NCBI GenBank assembly: GCA_037576195.1 | Contig: CM075101.1 | Coordinates: 53,878,001 to 53,942,000, forward strand | Direction: 5' to 3' | Length of the DNA stretch: 64,000 nucleotides | Source: Phytoseiulus persimilis | Lineage: Eukaryota; Arthropoda; Arachnida; Mesostigmata; Phytoseiidae | Part shown: positions 56,900 through 64,000 of the stretch, piece by piece | Layout of the letters: the number at the start of each line of letters is the position of its first letter | How positions within the stretch are numbered: position 1 is the first letter of the stretch | The notes under the pieces: model-generated | What the model was told of the DNA's origin: nothing | Database searches by the model: none | What the model saw: only the letters and a program-made list of their open reading frames with translations | Program-made: the position numbers and the translations under genes

Positions 56900-59800
56900 T
56901 CGCATATAAGATTACTGCGTTTCCCCCGAGAGTTTCACAGCGAATCAGCCGGGAACTCTACTCACCGTGGTACATTCAGCCTTCTCGTAGAGTGATCACA
57001 AGGTTGTCATCTGTCGAGAACGTCATGCGGACGTCCAAAAATCGGAAGCCGTTGAAGAATATCATGGAGTGTCGATTCCTCGACGGTGCGAAAATTCCAC
57101 TTCGAAACTCCGCGACTCGTTCGACCGTGTTTCGAGGATCAGTCACAGTTGGCTCGAAATGAGCGGCCGGCCTTCCAACAGCTGAGAGGGCGCTGGCGTT
57201 TACCGCACGAGGGCCAGAATCTACCAGATGACACATGCTTCCAAGTTTTTGCGCGTTAGTCTCATTTTGAGCTCACCGATTGCTAAAAGTACAAGCAAGC
57301 TCCAGCGCGGATGTCAACAGGGATGATCGTTGCTCACGAGTCGTCACGACCTATGTACTAATGCAGACGATCCGAATTCTTGTTCAGTGGTCCACTTGGA
57401 CCCCGGGTGCTCAATGCGATCTCGTCCATAGGTCCATGCTGACTTGAAATGCATCATCATCAGGATGATTCCCGAGATCTCTCTATCCATTCGAATTCAC
57501 CCCTGTTCCCGTGAAATTTCGCAAAATGCTGCGGAAACTGTCAAAGATTCCGTTCACTTCAAACTATTCCAAATAATACAACAGAATCTTTACGTTGAGT
57601 CAAGTTCTTTAGCCCCGAAGGAAAGCGAATATCAGGTTGTTTGGAGCCCTTCCTCGTGAGTTTTCCGGACTCCCGGACTTCGGCGAAATTCACGTTCACC
57701 TCAATCCAGCATGCTGTGTTTGTCAACTTGACTTGAGCGGAGCGACGCTCATGGGATTTAACGCGACCCTTGGGGCGAGAATCAACCTCCAAGTCTTGCG
57801 GGCTAGACTCGGCCGAAACGATGAAGTTGGATCAGTGGGAACGCAAACATTGACGTCTCTCCCAAGGAACAAGGTTTCCGAGACTGCTCGACGCCGCTCT
57901 GTAGAGTCTCACGGGAGAAATGACTGCGAACGCCATCGGTGGATCCTTGCGGGATCCACCGCTCTTAGGAGGCTCCTCGACAGAGCTAAGGAACGATTTG
58001 GCACGCTGTGTAGTCAAGTTGCGTGGACCGCCTGGAGTCCTCGAAGCTCAAGGCCGACGGCGAGTCACGAAGAAAAAACATTCCGCCGAAGGTGTACATA
58101 TTTCCTATATTATTCATATCTTCGGCTTCGAGGATGAAGCCTTTCATGGATATCAACGCGACTGGATATGTTACCTCCGACTTCGAGCAAACAAACTCTA
58201 ACAAATTCGATCGGTTCTACTTGAGTCGACGCTATTTCAAACACTCGGAGAGCTATATCGAGCGCTTATCGCGCGACATTCCTTGCGTCGTTGACCTACG
58301 GTGAAAGCGGTAGCGTCGGTAAGCAGCTTCATTCTTGGGTAGGCTCGCATTCAACTCCAGCTAACCGTAGCCAGTCAAGCTCGAGAGAACAAACAGTCGA
58401 GGCATCAGACGATTCCGAAGATTTGAACCTCACGAATCGATTGTGGGAATATTTGCGCCACGAAGCTTCCCTCATCGAGTCAGCGGCGAAGCCGACGCAT
58501 CGTGAGGAGGCGACTGGCTCATTCCGAGAATTTTTATGCAGGTAAGCCGAGCAGTGACCGGATTCGGCATCGTTGGTCTCGACCAATAGCGTAGCGAGGG
58601 GGGGGGGGGGCGGTCCGCTCCGGGCATCAAGGTCTTGGGCCCGCGGTCTGGGGCAGCGGATCGCCTAGCCCGAGCATCTCGACGGAATCTCACTGAATCT
58701 TACCTCGCGTCCCAGAGCTCCCACAGGCGCCAAAGGTGGCTCCTTCTTGCCGACTTGATTTCGGATCCTTCGCCGTGAGGGGCATCAGATTGAGGTTCCG
58801 CCCCGGGCAGCACCGAGGGTCGCTACGTCCTAGTCTTGATCCTCGAAAAGATCTGCCAATCTGCCAGAGTAGGGAGCGAGTCATCGCGGCAGGGACTAAG
58901 ATTACTGAAGGCTCTCCGGAAGACATGACAACTATGTCCTGTCGGAAACGCTCTTCATCCGCTCTCGTTCCGAGGTGGGGTCGTTGTTGCAACATGCTCG
59001 TCTTAATACTACGTGGGCTCGTTGGGGAGAGTTATTGGGTGCTCGAAAAGGTTCTGAGCGCTCAACTCCGGCAGCCTATAACTCCGCCTCTGAGAGGCAC
59101 AGGCGAAATTCAGTCAGCACCCAGATCCGTGCTGACCCAACGAACGGCCTGCCAGGCCCGACGGTTGCACTGACATGGTCGAAAATCGAAAAACTCCACA
59201 ACATTCGATGTTGAGCGCTAAAAACTTTTGCAAGCACCCAACAAAATAGTGGAGCTTGTCTTCAGACTTGCGATTCCTGGATTCGTTGAGTTATCAGCTC
59301 GCCGCTCAATTCACCTGCTTGGATGGAGCACCATCAATGTCCTGAGAAACATAAGAATCATGGCAGAGGGCCTCGAGAGTACACCGCATCCATCGCTGAC
59401 GGCTTCGGAATCGCTTCTGTCGAAGACTGGCGCAAGATAGATGCGAAGAGATTATCCGAAGAAAGTCTCAATGTGAAGCCTCAAGGATGTTCGTGGGATT
59501 GACCCGTTGGCTTGAAGCCAGCGAATGAGGCCCTCTCATTGGATAATATATCCACGTGCATGGTATTTCGTTACTTCTCTGCAACCTGAGGCCGGATCGG
59601 AGCTCCGCGGAAGTCAATATTCTCTCGAAGCTGCTTTGACGAGTCTATTCAGATGGTATGAACTGGAGTCCCTTGGGGGGGGAGGGCAGCTATAGCCTGG
59701 CGTTCGGGTTCTGAATCAGAAAAGTTTCCAGCTGCTTCGATATTGCGGACCGCAAGAAACACGGACCAATAACTTGCTCGAGGTAAACAAGAATGCTCTC

Positions 59801-61429
59801 ATTGGGTATCCGACCAGAACCGACAAACGGAGAGTAAACAGCATTGCGATTCTGATGTCTGTGAGCGATTTTGGAGGAACTTCAAAAAATGTCCTCCAGC
59901 GAAGAGTGATGTTATCTCGAAAGGCTGCTCTTCTACTGAAAGCCATAACTTGTCTCAGTCGTACATCCTTCCTCTCTCAACTTCCGATGATCACCTGAAT
60001 TTACGTTGAGATTGCTCCCGACCTCTCTGAATCCGGAACTCAAAGCACTGTGAAAATCCGAGGCATTCGTCGTGACATCTGAATATTCATAATGGATTCA
60101 TTCTGCTCCGTCGGTCCATGCCTGAACCTCTCAGGTACCCTCCGAAGCAAGCGAATACTTGATAGAAAACTTGCTACCTCCTATGCTCTTCTTGGAATGA
60201 GTCGTCTCATGATTCGCGCAATCCTGTTCGTCCCGTAGTCGAAGGGGATTCCCTAATCTGGGTCAGAATGAAAATCGGCCCCAAAGTACATTCACGAACT
60301 GCATGAAGAAAATGAGAAAGACACCATGAGTGTGCGTTTGTGATTGGGAACTTCCCTCCTCCAAGCGACTCTGTGACTGATGTCGTTGTAGAGTAGGTAC
60401 AGAGCTGGCGCTGCAAATCATATCCCTTCTTGTATTTTCTTTCTCAACGAAGAGATCAGCGCTTGCGGTGCAGTCCTTGTCGAATGGAGTATGCCCGACA
60501 GGGATATGATTGAACATCGACATCAAACGACAACTCGCCCAGATCTTTTAGTGAGCTGGGATTCTTATTCCCAGGCTTCAAACTCAGCAGTAACACCAAC
60601 AAATTCGCCCTTGATTCTCGGATCACTCCGCAGAGAGCCCGCGTATAGGACTTGGGCATTCTGCCTTCGTGTTGTAAGCTGCTGTAATGTAATACCGTCC
60701 AGCTCCTGTTTCTCTAAGCTGGACCAGACTTGTGTCAGCGGTGCTAGAAATTCGTTTTCAAGTTCATAAACAACACCGCTGCAGCACGAGTCCCCTATCC
60801 TCGCTTCCTGGTCAACCCGCGGAAATTTTCGCTTCCCCGAATCCGCCCCTCGATTGATCTTCCCCTGAGGGCTCCTTCCAAGGTCCCTCTTGCGTTTACT
60901 CGTGACGGTTTCGTCCTTTTCGATATCAAGCTTCTCTCGAGGGATTCAGCCGTCGTTCTCGTGAAAAACAGAAGTTATAACTGTTTTGAGCAGCAAGAGA
61001 ACCTCTCCCTGCGTTTTGTGAGAAGTTCGTTCCGTGGTTCGACACGTCGAATGCTCCATGCGAACTATCTTGGCCGTGGTTCCCTAGCCGAGCTTCGCTC
61101 CGTCATAACCCAAGGAGAAACGGGTTCGAAACCGAGGAAAGTTCTCGAGAATGTCTTACTGCTCTCACGAGAACACCCTCTCTTCGGATTATCCATCAGA
61201 GACGGCTGATCAAGAACCTTTTTCCCCAGAGCACGAGCCTCTTCGTCGGTTGGTGCTTGAACGCAATCGAGCATCTTCATCGAAAAGCGGCTCCGAGTGG
61301 GCGGATTCAACGAGAGATCGCAATAAAAGGGCGAGGCGTATCAATTCTTCAAAGCAGGTTTTCTTGTCATCGAAGCACACAATATTTCGCCTGTATCGAT
61401 CTGAAATAATTCCTTCCAGACACAGTTGT
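56900..61429. other. no gene supported
   Basis: 4.5 kb with scattered short frames. The longest are 57637-58137 (+) and the 93-codon ATG-started 57920-58201 (+), which overlap one another and a minus-strand frame at 57986-58204; none shows a recognisable domain. A perfect 10-bp hairpin stem (CGGTGGATCC, 57937-57946, and its complement 57952-57961) and a G-run repeat (58598-58634) are the only structures seen. Confidence 0.45.
58590..58634. repeat. poly-G tract with conserved flank, second copy
   Basis: GTAGCGA followed by thirteen G (58598-58610), then CGGTCCGCTCCGGGCATCA. It shares CGCTCCGGGCATCA and the adjoining G run with 32071-32125. Confidence 0.5.
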
Positions 61430-62667
61430 TCAGCCCACGGCGTTGCTGACTTGTGAAGCAACTCCCAATATTGAGCTGGGAACGGTTGGTAGCTGATCCG
61501 ATATTCCTTCTGGCATCGGAAGTGGATTGGATGGCAGCTGGCTCTGGATTTCGGGAATCAGCCCGGTGAGCGTCGTGGTTGTGAGATAGGGCTCCTTGAC
61601 TTTAGAGGATTTGATTTGTTCCAGAGTTGCTTCATTTAGGGTACTTCGAACCTGCTCCAAGTCCAAAGCATCTCCATGTTCGCCCAGGACTTGTTCGATC
61701 CACGGAGCGAACTGACTAACTCGAGTGTAAACTCCGGGAGCGCCGTTTCGGGCGCAGCCTTCACCCCATGACACCACGCCCGAGAGAAAATGTACGCCGT
61801 CATGGTTCACAACCGCCGGTCCCCCGGAATCTCCTTGACAAGAATCGCGTCCTCCAGCGGGGTACATCGCGCAGAACATTGATGACTCATTGAAGACAGC
61901 TCCGTACCTACAATTTGGAACCGAAATCATATTCTCGATGTTCTAAGCAGAAATGAAAAGACTCATGATCGGTAACGGGCAATGGTGATGTCAGCATATT
62001 TTACTCACCTGGAGGAGCACAGGTCATCATCTATGATAGGAACGACCGTGTATCGGAGCTCTTGCGAAGTTCTACCTCCCTCTTGAGTCCTTCCCCACCC
62101 GGAAACTTTGAGATTCCCGACCGGAACGTATCCCTTTGGAGGCAAACAGACGGGAGCAGCCTTCCGTCGGTCGAGTTTGATCGATTTTTCAAGTCTTAGA
62201 ACTGCGATATCATTGGACAAACCCCGATTGGGTTTCCAGTCGGGATGAATGTGCACACTTCGCACGGGTACAGTTTCCACACTACCATACTTCTTCAGCC
62301 CCGCGTAGCCGACCGTGTAGATATTCGAATTGTTCTGCAGACAATGGGCGGCGGTCAGAGCGAAATTTTCACTCAAAATCGATCCTCCGCAAATTTGTGT
62401 TCCGTGCCTCCTCACTTGAACCTTAAATCAGAAGAGCGAGATTCCTTCACACTTTCTTGCTTTGAATTATCGCAACCGAAATCCGGCTCTGAGACAGCTG
62501 CGTGAAAAGCCGGGGACCTGCGTCGTACTTGCCTGCCACGGAAAATCACCTTCGCGAGCTGTCTCCCCGCCGACTATTTTACCAGCGCGGTTGATGGACC
62601 GGCCGCATGGCATTACTGCGGCCGCTCCATGCAGCGACATGGCCACCAGTACCACGAGATATTCCAT
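61430..62667 (-). CDS. Secreted trypsin-like serine protease 2 with long C-terminal tail
   Basis: S1-family secreted zymogen. Exons 62667-62533, 62421-62009 and 61907-61430 give 341 residues. The first intron fits only with a GC donor (TGGCAG|GCAAGT), which keeps phase 0 into [13 protein letters not shown]; the second is GT-AG in phase 2. A signal peptide (residues ~1-18) precedes [11 protein letters not shown]30|IVGG, the activation cleavage after Lys. The triad is His71 (LTAAHC), Asp116 (SNDIAVL) and Ser210 (CQGDSGGP). Asp204 gives trypsin-like S1 specificity; [19 protein letters not shown] closes the pocket. After WIEQVL comes a ~85-residue tail ([17 protein letters not shown], then Pro-rich [10 protein letters not shown]) ending SQVSNAVG, a hydrophobic ending like that of protease 1. 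Introns one and three of protease 1 match the positions here (after FPWQ.. and before the specificity-pocket exon), so the two are paralogues. Confidence 0.93.
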
Positions 62668-62711
62668 CTTGGTGGAATAGTGAATATTTCTCAGAAGCGC
62701 GGCCCAAGTTT

Positions 62712-62722
62712 ATCTTTTTAAA
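62712..62722 (-). promoter_or_regulatory. TATA-like element of protease 2
   Basis: Minus strand reads TTTAAAAAGATA about 45-55 bases before the ATG at 62667, the same spacing as the clear TATA box of protease 1. It is a weaker match. Confidence 0.35.
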
Positions 62723-62739
62723 GTTGCGTCGAGGAGCGT

Positions 62740-64000
62740 TTTCCTAATAGAGGTTTCGAATTGAAATGAGGGTCTGCATTCTGAGATACATGCTCTAATG
62801 ATTTCGTCCGAGAAAACTGACATGCGGGCTTCTGGAAGAGAGCGATCCGAGTAAGCTGTACCATTCTAACGAATAGGTTCCGGAATAATTGATCCGAACC
62901 CTGCCTGATCCTATAACCATGCCCGATGTCCATCAGGGAGCTGGCCGTCCCGGAGCCACTGAAAACTTCGAATGATCATTACGAGTCGAGTCTGATTGGA
63001 GTGCAAATTGTAAACTCTCCAGGCACGGCCCTGAAACGGAGACCGATCGGGTATGTGCAACCATGGGTCTTGATTTATCTCACGGCGGCCTCCGGCATTG
63101 GAATAAGAAATCCGAGGGACAGCTTGGGCATTTGACGACTCCATACATCCATTTCATTCGTTCTCTGGGTTCTCCGATTCCACCCGATCGAATCGCAACC
63201 TCTGCCAACATCGACTGAAATCGATGAAATTTTGTTCGAGCCGGAGGGAACTCTCGATATTTGCATCCACAACTAAGGCCCGAAACTTCATGCACTTTTC
63301 CGAAAATTTCCTCGACAGTGCATGAGATTAATCAATTGCGATGGGGGAATATTTTCGACAAAGTGCACAAACTTTCGGGTCTTTCCCACAACCATCACAT
63401 CTCAGAGACCTCGATCGGAGGAAGATACTGGATCATGGAAGTTCCCTCATGGCTTCCTAGGGGTCTTTCTGCGAGCTGTCTTGTTCAACCGCAGAAGAGT
63501 TCCCCGAAGTATGGAGTGTAGCCATGGCTGACTCGATTGTGTTCAGCTGTAAGTTCTGAACTCCTTCTGCGTCGGTCTTGCTCAATGGTCGTAGAGGAAT
63601 TCTGGGAATACGTGCACGCATCATTTGGTACTGCTGTAATTCATTCGCTGGCCCTGATCTGACGAGAAGCCCTAAGCTTTCATTCGTGGATCTCCTGAGT
63701 CATTGCGCTATACAATCGTGGAAAATATTGAGACTTGCACGATTCTAGGCGATTTCGGGAAAATGGGCATCCGCCCATAACTCCCCACGGCTTTACTCGG
63801 TAGTGGAAGGATGTGGGACTTATCGGAGGGTAGCTCCTAGACTAAGGAAGGGCCCATTGGCTCTGGAGATAGTTCCGACGGCGCCTTTCTCGAAGCCATT
63901 AGGATGTCTACGACGGCGTGATATCAAAAATGGAAGCGACGTATACGGCAAACACTCGCTTGGCGACATCGGATCCCCTCTGATTCCACGAGAAGCTGAT
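62740..64000. other. no gene supported
   Basis: Upstream of protease 2 to the window edge. Overlapping frames of 60-90 codons on both strands between 62911 and 63531, none with a motif. A gene may start beyond the edge. Confidence 0.45.

Noticed and set aside
57937-57961. 10-bp perfect hairpin as a terminator
   Set aside because: Rho-independent terminators do not apply to a Pol II genome; no gene ends here.

Overview
This window reads as nuclear DNA from an intron-rich, gene-compact animal. The protein matches (adducin/hts-like, eIF3a, SMNDC1, BORCS5, ASPP, an MRP-type ABCC transporter, secreted trypsin-like proteases) and the short spliceosomal introns suggest an arthropod. A mite or another chelicerate is my guess, not something the sequence proves. 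There are no operons, and no bacterial or viral genes apart from a decayed retrotransposon fragment. I worked out gene models by hand from splice-site phase and protein-family alignment. Phases close exactly in adducin, BORCS5 and both proteases, and at every ABCC junction but one. eIF3a lacks its start.

Layout, left to right. 1-647 (+): 3' part of the Tudor-domain splicing factor SMNDC1/SPF30. 5726-10876 (-): complete nine-exon adducin. 15511-18777 (+): eIF3a without its first coding exon. About 21070-24489 (-): exons of a gene I cannot name. 26640-27077 (-): dead Ty3/Gypsy reverse transcriptase fragment. 27797-28567 (-): two-exon BORCS5. 29522-30748 (+): intronless short ASPP-family gene. 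33031-39133: repeat element in which about 130 copies of a 45-bp minisatellite lie between inverted terminal arms. About 39556-40341: an independent ~790-bp imperfect palindrome. 41764-44101 (-): trypsin-like protease 1. 46640-48361 (+): unidentified 573-residue protein. 49364-56569 (-): 16-exon ABCC/MRP transporter. 61430-62667 (-): trypsin-like protease 2, paralogous to the first. The remaining stretches hold no gene I can support.

Most genes are unrelated housekeeping or cell-biology genes: splicing (SMNDC1), translation initiation (eIF3a), spectrin-actin skeleton (adducin), lysosome positioning (BORCS5), polarity/apoptosis scaffold (ASPP). The only local family is the protease pair, which flanks the orphan gene and the ABCC transporter on the same strand; both proteases carry unusual C-terminal tails. 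I found no defence-like or otherwise new enzymatic system. The most unusual material is the inverted-repeat-bounded minisatellite element and the palindrome beside it. Three introns with GC donors, inferred from phase and family alignment, are also notable.
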